A stretch of DNA of 64,000 nt from assembly GCA_963578825.1 (NCBI GenBank), contig CAUZDW010000014.1, positions 1 through 64,000 on the forward strand. Reading direction: 5' to 3'. Positions 1 through 6,863 of the stretch are shown piece by piece. The notes beneath the pieces were generated by a model that did not search any database, was not told the origin of the DNA, and worked only from the letters and a program-made list of their open reading frames with translations. Numbering within the stretch: position 1 is the stretch's first letter; every line of letters begins with the position of its first letter. The translations under genes were made by a program, and so were the position numbers. The DNA comes from JAJDNS01 sp963578825 (lineage in GTDB: Bacteria; Acidobacteriota; Vicinamibacteria; Fen-336).

Positions 1-73
1 GGAAACAGCCAACACTGTGTGCTACCGTCGGGCATCTGAAAGCTCCTGTGTTTGTGGGGTCCGGCCTTTATCC

Positions 74-105
74 AAAGCCATTCTCCACCCAGGGGCTTTC
101 TTTTT
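74..105 (+). terminator. Possible rho-independent terminator at the left edge
   Basis: A 6-bp stem (AAAGCC at 74-79 pairing with GGCTTT at 94-99) with a 14-nt loop is followed at once by a C and five T residues on the plus strand. That is the layout of an intrinsic terminator for a plus-strand gene ending left of the window. It also lies about 25 bp past the stop of the minus-strand lipoprotein gene. The stem is short, so this is moderate evidence only. Confidence 0.4.
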
Positions 106-130
106 GGGTCCTACCGACGAATTATTCGGG

Positions 131-841
131 CTAGGAACGGTTCTCTCCAAAGCAGACCAGCGAGCTCCCGTCGCGACCGACCCGGCACGTGCCCGTGATC
201 GATCCGAAGGGGGCCTCGAACGAGCACGTGGCGTCAGTTGCCCGCCCCTCGCATGTGGCCCGTGCTTCCTCTCCTCCACGACGGCCGCCTGGGCGACCCT
301 CGCCGTCCCACTCGGGGCGGCACACAACCTGCCCCGAGCCGTCCGGCCCGGCGCTGCAGGTTCCGTCGATGGAACCGAAAGGCGTCTCGAACGAGCAGGT
401 GACACCGGTCTCGACGCCCTCGCACGCGGCCAGCGCCTCTTCGGGCGGGCCGTCGCGCCTCTCGCCCCGACGGCCCCGGCCGTCCCAGTCGTTGGGAAAG
501 CACACGTATTGGCTGGCATCGTCGCGGCGAGCGCGACAGGTTCCGTCGACCGCGCTCCCGTCACGGGGGCTCATGAAGGAGCAGGCGTCGCTCTCGGCGC
601 TGTTGTCGCAAGCGGCCAGGGCCTCTTCGGGTGGCCCCGAAGGACGCCCGTCGGGCGAGGTTTCGGTGCCAGTCCCATCGTCCGAGGCCGTGGCGTCCGA
701 CGCGGTAAACGTTGAAATAGCACCTGCCGGCGCCTCGACGATCGTCGGCGTGCCGCCAGAACCGCCGGAACAAGCCACCAGCATCGCAGCCCCGAGGCTC
801 ACGGCGGCGGCCGGAGCCAGGGCACGGACAACTCGCTTCAT
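131..841 (-). CDS. Lipoprotein with three repeats of a four-cysteine module
   Basis: Predicted 236-residue lipoprotein of unknown function. The start at 841 was chosen because it begins a typical signal sequence (MKRVVRALAP, hydrophobic core, lipobox LVAC with Cys24) and follows a GAGGTG stretch. After a Ser/Thr/Asp-rich linker (about 30-68) come three copies of a module of about 45 residues, at about 70-117, 132-176 and 190-231. Each reads roughly EAxxxC, then CSF, P, G, GTC and a last C (Cys78/87/102/114, 140/149/162/174 and 197/206/219/230). Four regularly spaced cysteines suggest two disulfides per repeat in the periplasm. The same module recurs at the C terminus of the efflux adaptor at 59715-61175. 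The gene lies downstream of the CpxA/CpxR-like pair, and a GTAAA-type box sits about 320 bp upstream. No family name is recognised. The reading frame stays open upstream to 1144. Confidence 0.75.
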   Translation of the reverse strand: MKRVVRALAPAAAVSLGAAMLVACSGGSGGTPTIVEAPAGAISTFTASDATASDDGTGTETSPDGRPSGPPEEALAACDNSAESDACSFMSPRDGSAVDGTCRARRDDASQYVCFPNDWDGRGRRGERRDGPPEEALAACEGVETGVTCSFETPFGSIDGTCSAGPDGSGQVVCRPEWDGEGRPGGRRGGEEARATCEGRATDATCSFEAPFGSITGTCRVGRDGSSLVCFGENRS

Positions 842-1144
842 CTGGTTCAATGCTTCACCTCTTCTCCAAGTGCCTTCCGCACAACCAGGGTCGGGTCCCC
901 AGGCGGACGCAACCGCGTCCGGTCCGCCTCTTCCGAAGACCGCACGAGCGGCCCCGCCCGCGACGGATGCCCGGTTCTCGATGCGCGTGTCCAGGAAGAG
1001 TGCGGCGGTCGCGGCAAGCGCGATCAGGCCGGCGATCACGGCATCGCGGTACGTCCGCCGACCCTCTTCCTGCAACGGGACCTCCTGACCTGGCTTTGCG
1101 GCTCTTGCCCACAAGATGGGCCACCCCGCGAGCGGAGTCTTCAT
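842..1144 (-). other. Open in-frame stretch upstream of the lipoprotein gene; possible leader ORF
   Basis: From an ATG at 1144 the frame is open for 101 codons directly into the lipoprotein gene. It begins MKTPLAGWPILW and holds one plausible membrane segment (AVIAGLIALAATAALFL) at about residues 35-51. It might be a real N-terminal extension, a separate leader peptide, or untranslated leader that is open by chance in GC-rich DNA. The convincing signal peptide and Shine-Dalgarno-like stretch at 841 argue that the lipoprotein starts there. The first 36 bp (1144 back to 1109) closely match the sequence at 3831-3866. Confidence 0.35.
1109..1144 (-). repeat. Conserved 36-bp block downstream of the GTAAA-type box, copy 1
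   Basis: Read on the minus strand this block starts ATGAAGACTCCGC and ends CTTGTGG. It matches the plus-strand block at 3831-3866 at 29 of 36 positions. In both places it begins exactly 17 nt after the last base of the response-regulator-type box. It could be a core promoter and transcript start, or a short conserved leader peptide (MKTP-x-A-x-WP-x-LW in both). Confidence 0.55.
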
Positions 1145-1161
1145 CGCGGAGTCAAGCTCCT

Positions 1162-1175
1162 GTAAACCCTGTAAA
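1162..1175. promoter_or_regulatory. CpxR-type binding site candidate upstream of the cysteine-repeat lipoprotein
   Basis: The plus strand reads GTAAA-CCCT-GTAAA, a direct repeat with a 4-nt spacer. CpxR of enteric bacteria binds tandem GTAAA motifs of this kind. It lies between the response-regulator stop (1230) and the lipoprotein leader. A near-identical box (3800-3813) lies before the CpxP-like gene, and both are followed at the same 17-nt distance by a conserved block. It probably activates the minus-strand lipoprotein gene. Confidence 0.6.
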
Positions 1176-1229
1176 TCGGGGTGCCAGAAAACCCGTCATG
1201 CTGACGAGCTTCGACCGCGCTTCTTTCGC

Positions 1230-1955
1230 CTAGCCCTTGAAGCGGTAGCCCATCCGGTGGACGGTCACGATGTGCTCCGGCTTGGAGGGATGGGGCTCGA
1301 TCTTCTGGCGCAGCGAGGCCACGTGCACGTCCACGGTCCGCGTCTGCAGCACGGCCGGGTAGCCCCAGACCTTCTCCAGCAGCTCGTTCCGCGAGAGCAG
1401 CGCTCCCCGGTGCGCGATGAAGTAGCGCAGCAGCTTGAACTCCAGGCTCGAGAGCTCGACGGGGCTCCCGGCGCGAGACACTTCGGCCCGCCTGAAGTCC
1501 ACGCGGACGTCGCCGAAGGCGTAGGTCCCGGCCATTCCCGTGGAGGGGCTCTGCTGGTGGCGGCGCATCACCGCCTCGATGCGGGCCAGCAGCTCCATCA
1601 TGTCGAACGGCTTGAGGAGGTAGTCGTCGGCGCCCAGCTTGAGTCCCAACACTCGATCGACGACCTGCCCGCGGGCGGTGAGCATGAGGACGGGTGTCTC
1701 CACGCGCTTCTGACGCAGATCGCGGAGCACGTCGAAGCCACCACGGCCCGGCAGCGCCACGTCGAGCACGATGATGTCGAACGCACCGCTCAGTCCACGT
1801 TGGAGGCCGGTTTCTCCGTCCAGGGCTCTCTCGACGTCGTAGCCCTCGCTCTTCAGGCGGTCCTCCAGCGTGAGAACGAGGCTGGGCTCGTCCTCGACCA
1901 GCAGGACGCGGGGGCGGCTCCCCGACGGTGGTGTTGCGGTCTCCTCAGGCGTCAC
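1230..1955 (-). CDS. OmpR/PhoB-family response regulator (CpxR-like)
   Basis: DNA-binding response regulator of 241 residues, the usual family length. The N-terminal receiver domain has the acidic pair Glu21-Asp22, phospho-acceptor Asp65 in VLDVALPG, Thr93 and the conserved Lys115-Pro116. The C-terminal winged helix (about 145-241) ends with the typical TVHRMGYRFKG. The start codon is GTG at 1955 and overlaps the stop of the upstream histidine-kinase gene in a GTGA, so the two are translationally coupled. GTAAA-type direct repeats occur on both sides of this operon, and a CpxP/Spy-like gene is divergent from it. That makes an envelope-stress regulator similar in role to CpxR likely. The role is inferred from neighbours and boxes; the family assignment is direct. 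Confidence 0.9.
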   Translation of the reverse strand: MTPEETATPPSGSRPRVLLVEDEPSLVLTLEDRLKSEGYDVERALDGETGLQRGLSGAFDIIVLDVALPGRGGFDVLRDLRQKRVETPVLMLTARGQVVDRVLGLKLGADDYLLKPFDMMELLARIEAVMRRHQQSPSTGMAGTYAFGDVRVDFRRAEVSRAGSPVELSSLEFKLLRYFIAHRGALLSRNELLEKVWGYPAVLQTRTVDVHVASLRQKIEPHPSKPEHIVTVHRMGYRFKG

Positions 1956-3748
1956 CTGGAGCCCTCCGACGGCTGTCCTTCGACCGGAAGCTCCATCAAC
2001 ACCGTCGTACCTCCCTTGTCACGCGGCTCGACACGCACGCGGCCGCCGTGGGCCTCCACCACGTGCCGGACGAGACTCAGGCCGAGGCCGCTCCCCGGCG
2101 CCTGGCTCTGGCGGGCGTCGTGGCCGCGGTAGAAGGGCTCTAAGACCCGCATGCGCTCAGACTTCGGGATTCCCGGGCCCTGGTCCTCCACGCGGAGCAC
2201 GACCGTGCGGTGGTCCGCGCCGGCGGCGGCTCGAATTCCGATCCACCTACCCCTCCCGGCAAACTTCGTGGCGTTCGTGATCAGGTTCTCCAGGGCGCGC
2301 CGCAAAACGCCGGTGTCACCGCGGATCTCGGGCAGGTCTTCGGCGACATCGATTTCGACCGTCATACCGGCCTGCTCGAGTACGAGGCTCAGGTCGCCGA
2401 CGACCTTTTGCAGGAGCGGCCCGAGCTGGACCGGATCGGCGGAGTAGGCGCGGGATCCCGACTCGATCCCCGCGAAGTCCAGCACCTGCGCTACGAGAGC
2501 CGTGAGCCGGCCGCCCTCCTTGTGGATCAGATCCCCGTAGCGCCGGACCTGCTGGGTGTCGAACACGATGCCGTCCGCCAGGTTCTGGCCTGCCGAGCGG
2601 ATGGCCGCCAGCGGCGTATGGATCTCGTGGGTCACGCCGGCGACGAACTCGAGCTGCTGTTGCGCGAGGCGGCGGGCCCTCTGCCCGCTCACGGCCAGCA
2701 CCACGGCAGCTGTGCCGAGGAGGAGCAGGATCCCCATGCCGACGCCGAGGTTTCGACGCCGGACGCCCTCGACCGCTTCAGCAAGGGAGCCGCCGTGGTG
2801 TCTCACGACGAGGATCCACGGACTGGTCTCTTCTTCGACTCCAGGAGGTCTGCCGCTGTCTCCCGGCCCGCCCCTTCTGTCCGGGAAGCCGGGTTGTGGC
2901 GCGCCTGGCGGAGGCCGTCCTCCGGCGGGACGGGGTCCGTGATCATACCGGCCGGGTGAGCCCAGTCCGCCGGACCACCCCTGCTGCGAGAGCAGCCCCA
3001 GACGAACATCGGCGTGCTCGAGATCGTCCCGTCCAAGGCTCGGGTCGCTGGAGTACAGGATCGCGCCGTCGTCGCGACTCAGCACGGCCACAGCGTAGTC
3101 GCCCTCGTCGAGCGGTCCGAAGTGGACTTCGGCGAGCTGCGGCAGAAGCTCGCCCGTGAGGTAGTCGACGTTCAACACGAGCACGGTGGCGCCCTGGAGG
3201 CGAAGATCTTCAGGCCTGAACCGCCCGGGACCTCGACGGTCGGGCCGAACTATCGGCACCATGAGGGCCAGCGGCTTCTGGAGCATTCGGAAGGCCCTCC
3301 GTCCCTGATCGCCGGCGGCCTCGAGCCGCTGCTGCAAGCCTTCGAGTCCCGCAGGTAGAGGGATGGAGGCGAGAGCGTCCGCGCCGAGGTCGGCGGCGTC
3401 CACGAGAAGCTCCCCGGAGGAGGACCGTGTCAAGACGACGAGGCGGCTCACCAGCTCGGCGTGCCTGGTCTGCTGCCATCGCGCGAGACGGTCCAGCTGG
3501 TCGGTCCGAACGTCGCCGGATCGGCCGCGGAAGTCGGGACGGAACGCGAGCGCGACCTGGCCCACCTCGTGCCTCAGCTCCAGCGCGAACCGTCTTGCCG
3601 ACCGTTTGAGGCGATGTTGCTGGCGCTCGGCCTCCGCTCGTCCGATCTCCCCCGTCCAGCGGTACTGCAGCATCGCGAGCAGCCCGAGCAGGACGGTCAG
3701 GACACCCACCAGCAACCACATCCCATGCTCTCGGGGCCAGCGCACCAT
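1952..3748 (-). CDS. Membrane sensor histidine kinase (CpxA-like role)
   Basis: Sensor kinase of 598 residues. Segment 11-28 is the first membrane helix, 29-332 the extracytoplasmic sensor region with a Gly/Pro-rich linker at about 262-305, and 334-354 the second helix. The HisKA phospho-acceptor is His374 in THEIHTP, where the usual Arg of HExRTP is His. The catalytic domain has the N box (N488 to N492), G1 box DQGPGIP (522-528) and G2 box GSGLGLSL (552-559). No clear HAMP domain is visible between the second helix and HisKA. It is cotranscribed with the response regulator (4-nt overlap). Its start at 3748 lies only 52 nt from the GTAAA-type box at 3800-3813, so autoregulation is plausible. 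The ligand is unknown. Confidence 0.9.
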   Translation of the reverse strand: MVRWPREHGMWLLVGVLTVLLGLLAMLQYRWTGEIGRAEAERQQHRLKRSARRFALELRHEVGQVALAFRPDFRGRSGDVRTDQLDRLARWQQTRHAELVSRLVVLTRSSSGELLVDAADLGADALASIPLPAGLEGLQQRLEAAGDQGRRAFRMLQKPLALMVPIVRPDRRGPGRFRPEDLRLQGATVLVLNVDYLTGELLPQLAEVHFGPLDEGDYAVAVLSRDDGAILYSSDPSLGRDDLEHADVRLGLLSQQGWSGGLGSPGRYDHGPRPAGGRPPPGAPQPGFPDRRGGPGDSGRPPGVEEETSPWILVVRHHGGSLAEAVEGVRRRNLGVGMGILLLLGTAAVVLAVSGQRARRLAQQQLEFVAGVTHEIHTPLAAIRSAGQNLADGIVFDTQQVRRYGDLIHKEGGRLTALVAQVLDFAGIESGSRAYSADPVQLGPLLQKVVGDLSLVLEQAGMTVEIDVAEDLPEIRGDTGVLRRALENLITNATKFAGRGRWIGIRAAAGADHRTVVLRVEDQGPGIPKSERMRVLEPFYRGHDARQSQAPGSGLGLSLVRHVVEAHGGRVRVEPRDKGGTTVLMELPVEGQPSEGSR

Positions 3749-3799
3749 CAGGCGAGTTTAGCGGCGCATCGTGCGCTGGAGGGCTCCCAAAATGCACCA

Positions 3800-3813
3800 C
3801 TTACATACTTTAC
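3800..3813. promoter_or_regulatory. CpxR-type binding site candidate between kinase and CpxP-like genes
   Basis: Read on the plus strand this is CTTAC-ATAC-TTTAC, that is GTAAA-GTAT-GTAAG on the minus strand: the same 4-nt-spaced direct repeat as at 1162-1175 with one mismatch. It sits in the divergent gap between the kinase gene (start 3748) and the CpxP-like gene (start 3921), so it could control both. In E. coli, CpxR likewise acts between divergent cpxRA and cpxP; the analogy here is inferred. Confidence 0.6.
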
Positions 3814-3830
3814 AGGGACCTTTCGCGCCC

Positions 3831-3866
3831 ATGAAGACTCCGCGGGCCCGCTGGCCGAACTTGTGG
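3831..3866 (+). repeat. Conserved 36-bp block downstream of the GTAAA-type box, copy 2
   Basis: Plus-strand partner of the block at 1109-1144, with 29 of 36 bases identical and the same 17-nt distance from the box. Translated in frame with the CpxP-like gene it starts MKTPRARWPNLW, against MKTPLAGWPILW in the other copy. Frame and peptide are preserved in both copies, but the intervening distance to the main gene differs (90 against 303 nt). Confidence 0.55.
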
Positions 3867-3920
3867 AATGAGACGCGCGACCTCCGAGGAGGCGCGATTC
3901 AAGCGAGGGAGCACAGCTCA

Positions 3921-4436
3921 ATGCAACGAAAGCACATCACTCTACTCAGCCTCGGCGCGGCGGCTCTGCTCGGAACGTCCGGTGCGATCGCCTTGCCGGT
4001 CGGTCCAGGCGAAGGCCGGCATGGATCGGGAGGCTTCCGCGGCCACGGCCGTTTTCTGGAGCTCACCGAGGACCAGCAGGCGTCCGCTCGCGAGATCTTC
4101 GAGGGGCAGCGTCCGCAGAGGGAGGCTCTTCACCAGGAGATGCGTGAGAACCGACAGCTCGTGAGGGAATCGCTCGAGAGCGATCAGCCGGACGCGCTCC
4201 TCGTCGGCGAGCTCATGATCGAAGGGCAAGCTCTGAAGAAGCGGATACGTGCCCTGCGAGAGCAGTCGAAGAAGGCCCTGGAGAGCATCCTCAGTGACGA
4301 ACAAAAGCAGAAGCTGGAGCTAATCGAGAGCATGCGCGGTCCGAAGGGCCACCGCGGAATGATGGGGCCTGGTGGAATGATGGGCCGCCACGGTGGCCGC
4401 TGGGGTCCCCCGGGACGTGGCCTTGCGCCGGAGTAG
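3921..4436 (+). CDS. CpxP/Spy-like periplasmic LTxxQ-motif protein
   Basis: Exported protein of 171 residues with a signal peptide (about 1-25, ending AIA-LP). It has two LTxxQ-type motifs, LTEDQ at 48-52 and LSDEQ at 124-128, on either side of a highly charged alpha-helical body, as in the Spy/CpxP chaperone and stress-sensor family. Such proteins bind unfolded periplasmic proteins and, in enteric bacteria, damp CpxA. The C terminus (140-171) is rich in Gly, Met and His (GHRGMMGPGGMMGRHGG), which might bind metal such as copper; that is inference. The ATG at 3921 follows a GAGGGAG site. It is divergent from the two-component system and preceded by the GTAAA-type box, which suggests it belongs to that regulon. 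Confidence 0.8.
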   Translation: MQRKHITLLSLGAAALLGTSGAIALPVGPGEGRHGSGGFRGHGRFLELTEDQQASAREIFEGQRPQREALHQEMRENRQLVRESLESDQPDALLVGELMIEGQALKKRIRALREQSKKALESILSDEQKQKLELIESMRGPKGHRGMMGPGGMMGRHGGRWGPPGRGLAPE

Positions 4437-4530
4437 CGATAGGTCCGTCACTCGAGCCCATCGTCACGGGGCCGCGTCGGCTGGCACGGCCCACGGAGCG
4501 TTCAGATCGCCGGGGCAGCCAGGAGATCAG

Positions 4531-5034
4531 ATGATACAAACGCAGGTTCCGACCACATTCGCCAGATAGCTTCCCATCCTGGCGCTCGCGGGGATCGCTG
4601 TACTGGGCATGACGGGGTGCGGCGGTGACAACTCGGTGACGGATTCCTCGGTCGTGGGCATGCGCGTGGACTTCACCGCGAGCCCCGATCCGATCATCGC
4701 GGAGCCCTCGGCCGACACCGACTTCGAGTGGACCGCGACCTACGCCATCGCACTCACGGAGACGGGAGGCCTCGGTGGCACGATCACCGGTGTCGGCCTG
4801 ACGCTCAGAGCCGCCTCCGGCGGCATCGAGGTCATCACCGACGAGGATCCCTCGGAAACGACACTGGAGGCCGGCGATGCTCGCCTCGAGGCGAACGGAA
4901 CGCGAGACCTCACGTTCGTCACGCGCTACTCGGGCCCCGGGGATGGGAGCGAAGCGTTCCTCGACTTCGCCGTCGAGATCACGGACGACGAGGGCTTCTT
5001 GTTCCAGGGCGGGAGGACGTTCCCGATCCCGTGA
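4531..5034 (+). pseudogene. Small lipoprotein gene with an in-frame amber codon in its signal peptide
   Basis: An ATG at 4531 follows an AGGAGA site. It reads 12 codons, meets TAG at 4567-4569, then continues in the same frame through a perfect lipoprotein signal core (LPILALAGIAVLG) and lipobox MTGC to a stop at 5032. Together these make an n-region, hydrophobic core and lipobox interrupted only by that stop. The mature part (about 140 residues, acidic, beta-rich, with TASPDPI and NGTRDLTFVTRY) is not a family I recognise, though the pattern suits an immunoglobulin-like fold. Translation could restart at the ATG at 4609, but that would lack a signal peptide. Either a nonsense mutation or a base-call error is possible. 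Confidence 0.55.
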
Positions 5035-5068
5035 GCGATCGGCGATCACCGGTCCCGAAGGAGAAGAC

Positions 5069-5755
5069 ATGGGAATGCACAAGGCCATGACGACGACGGC
5101 GTGCGCCGTGGCGCTCGTCGCCTCCGGGCCATGGGCGACGGCTTGGGCTGCCGAGGACCCTCCCGGGGGCGAGATCGCCGAACACCCCGCGCGCCAGGCC
5201 CTCGTCGGCCAGTGGAGGCTCAACCCCGACCTCAGCGAGGACCCCCGCGAGAAGATGCAGGAAGCCATGCAAGAGCGGATGGCGAGCGGGGGCGGGAGTG
5301 GCGGCGGCGGTGGCCGTGGCGGTGGGGGCATGAGTGGCGGCGGCATGGGTCGCGGCGGCGGGATGGGTGGCCGTGGTGGCGGAGGCATGGGCCGCGACGG
5401 CAGTGAGCAGGGCCAGAGGCCTCGAATGATGACGTTTTTCTCGGCCAGGGAGCTGACCATCACCCATCTCACGCCCGCAATCGCCATCGTCGAGCCCGAC
5501 GGGCTCGTCCGCACGCTCCAGCCCGATGGCGAGAAGTACCAGGCCGAGCATGGCGAGGGCGAGGTCAAGACACGCTGGAAGGGCGACCGTCTCTTTGTCG
5601 AAACGAAGACGGAGCGGGGCAAGATGAAGGAGACGTGGAGCGTGTCCCCGGAGCCGGGGCGGCTCCTCGTCGTCCTGGAAATCGAGCCCGGTGGCGGGCG
5701 GATGCCCGCGGTAAAGGTGAACCGTCTCTACGACCGCATGGAGGCGGACCAATAG
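5069..5755 (+). CDS. Exported glycine-rich protein of unknown function
   Basis: Predicted 228-residue secreted protein. The ATG at 5069 was chosen for its AAGGAG site 7 nt upstream and the signal peptide it creates (positive start, hydrophobic core, cleavage near AWA-AE at about 28). Residues 42-65 contain a short helical stretch (WRLNPDLSEDPREKMQEAMQ). Residues 73-110 are almost entirely Gly with Met, Arg and Ser, from a GGC/GGT-rich DNA stretch. The C-terminal 110 residues look beta-rich (TITHLTPAIAIVEPDG, WKGDRLFVET). It resembles unnamed secreted proteins seen in soil bacteria, but no function is recognised. It follows the Cpx-like cluster and may belong to the same envelope theme. Confidence 0.7.
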   Translation: MGMHKAMTTTACAVALVASGPWATAWAAEDPPGGEIAEHPARQALVGQWRLNPDLSEDPREKMQEAMQERMASGGGSGGGGGRGGGGMSGGGMGRGGGMGGRGGGGMGRDGSEQGQRPRMMTFFSARELTITHLTPAIAIVEPDGLVRTLQPDGEKYQAEHGEGEVKTRWKGDRLFVETKTERGKMKETWSVSPEPGRLLVVLEIEPGGGRMPAVKVNRLYDRMEADQ

Positions 5756-5840
5756 TCGGTCTCCCAGGTCGGTGTGACAGAGGTCTCGCAAGCGATCAGA
5801 CCCAGGGAAGACAAGGCGGATTCTCGACGTTACTACTAGA

Positions 5841-5956
5841 GGCACAGTCATGCAGAGGAGCTCCTCCCTGGACGTGCGACGAAGCATCTGTCTATAGCGG
5901 TATTGACAGATGCTTTGGACCGCAGCCCACACAGGCGGTCCTCTGAATGACTGTCC
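5841..5956. mobile_element. 116-bp MITE-like element with 18-bp terminal inverted repeats
   Basis: The ends are imperfect inverted repeats: GG(C)ACAGTCATGCAGAGGA at 5841-5859 against TCCTCTGAATGACTGTCC at 5939-5956, one mismatch and one extra base. The centre holds an 11-bp perfect stem (AAGCATCTGTC at 5882-5892, GACAGATGCTT at 5905-5915) around a 12-nt loop. No coding capacity is evident. The left arm recurs with one mismatch at 22378-22397. It fits a small non-autonomous element or a REP-type folded repeat. It fills most of the 279-bp gap between the glycine-rich gene and the FKBP gene. Confidence 0.5.
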
Positions 5957-6034
5957 TTGTTCCGGCGGTGACGAGCGCTCGGCCCGGAGCAAGGATGTGG
6001 CCTATGATGGGCTTTTGCTCTTGGAGGATTCATC

Positions 6035-6454
6035 GTGGACCGTGCACTTGTCTCTGTTCTGATTCTGGGCCTCGCTGCGTGCGGTGGAGGCACCGCCGGC
6101 CCCACCGACCCCGCGGCTGACGTGGAGCTGGTCGTCCTCGATCTCGTCGTGGGGGACGGGCCGATCGCCGAGGTCGGCGACACCGTGACGGTCGACTACG
6201 TGGGTCGTCTCCTCGACGGCACGCAGTTCGACAGCTCCTACGACCGTGGCGTGCCGTTCACGTTTACGGCCGGCTCCGGTCAGGTGATCAGGGGCTGGGA
6301 CGAGGGAGTCCCGGGGATGCGGGTGGGGGGGCAGCGTCGCCTCACGATCCCGCACCAGCTGGCTTATGGGGGCAATCCTCCGGCGGGCAGCGGCATCCCC
6401 CCGAACACCTCTCTCACGTTCGACATCGAGCTCCTCTCGATCGCCGGCAAGTAG
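6035..6454 (+). CDS. FKBP-type peptidyl-prolyl isomerase lipoprotein
   Basis: Lipoprotein of 139 residues. A GTG start at 6035 follows a GGAGG site. The signal peptide ends in lipobox LAAC (Cys16). The FKBP domain (about 38-136) shows the classic features: GDTVTVDYVGRL, DGTQFDSSYDRG, the VIRGWDEGVPGM loop, and the closing AYGG...IPPNTSLTFDIEL. It would catalyse cis-trans isomerisation of prolyl bonds in periplasmic proteins and assist folding. It is a single-domain protein of usual length for small FKBPs. It is followed by a strong hairpin at 6464-6487, so it is probably monocistronic. Confidence 0.92.
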   Translation: MDRALVSVLILGLAACGGGTAGPTDPAADVELVVLDLVVGDGPIAEVGDTVTVDYVGRLLDGTQFDSSYDRGVPFTFTAGSGQVIRGWDEGVPGMRVGGQRRLTIPHQLAYGGNPPAGSGIPPNTSLTFDIELLSIAGK

Positions 6455-6463
6455 GACCGGCGT

Positions 6464-6487
6464 CCGCGCTGGCCGCGACCAGCGCGG
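6464..6487 (+). terminator. Hairpin after the FKBP gene
   Basis: A perfect 9-bp GC-rich stem (CCGCGCTGG / CCAGCGCGG) with a 6-nt loop starts 9 nt after the FKBP stop. There is no T-run, so it may be a weak or factor-assisted terminator. Confidence 0.45.
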
Positions 6488-6557
6488 AGCTCTGCTTGAC
6501 GGGGCGGCAGCCGGCCGCTAGCGTACGCGTCACCGTTCGACAGAAGAAGGGGGACGC

Positions 6558-6863
6558 ATGAGCGAGAAGCAGCGGGCGCTCGAGGCGCTCGCCCAGGCGC
6601 AGTGGCGCCTGGCGGTAGGCCTCACGGCGGCGATGTTGGTGATCTACCTCGGGTTCATGCTGCTCGTGGCCTGGGCCAAGCCGCTCCTCGGCACCATCCT
6701 CGTCCGCGGGCTGAGCCTTGGCACCCTGCTCGGCGCCCTCGTGATCGTGTCCGCGTGGGTGCTCATCTGGATCTACGTGCGCTGGGCCAACAGCCACTAC
6801 GACACGACCGTGGCTTCGTTGCGAGGACACGTCGACTCCACTCGGGCAGAGGAGCGCCGATGA
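6558..6863 (+). CDS. yjcH: DUF485 small membrane protein, partner of the acetate symporter
   Basis: Membrane protein of 101 residues with two hydrophobic helices (about 20-42 and 50-75). The arrangement and adjacency match DUF485 (YjcH of E. coli), which is encoded directly before the acetate/cation symporter ActP. The ATG at 6558 follows AGAAGGGGGACGC. Its stop overlaps the next start in an ATGA, so the two proteins are translationally coupled. DUF485 proteins are thought to assist or modulate the partner symporter; the exact job is not established. Confidence 0.85.
   Translation: MSEKQRALEALAQAQWRLAVGLTAAMLVIYLGFMLLVAWAKPLLGTILVRGLSLGTLLGALVIVSAWVLIWIYVRWANSHYDTTVASLRGHVDSTRAEERR

Noticed and set aside
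131..1144. A single 337-residue protein covering leader and lipoprotein
   Set aside because: A complete lipoprotein signal peptide and a ribosome-site-like stretch begin at 841, and an internal lipobox in the middle of a larger protein would be unlikely. The upstream part is kept only as a possible leader.
5303..5400. Microsatellite-like GGC/GGT tract as a phase-variation switch
   Set aside because: It is an irregular Gly-rich coding stretch, with no pure short tandem repeat long enough to slip.
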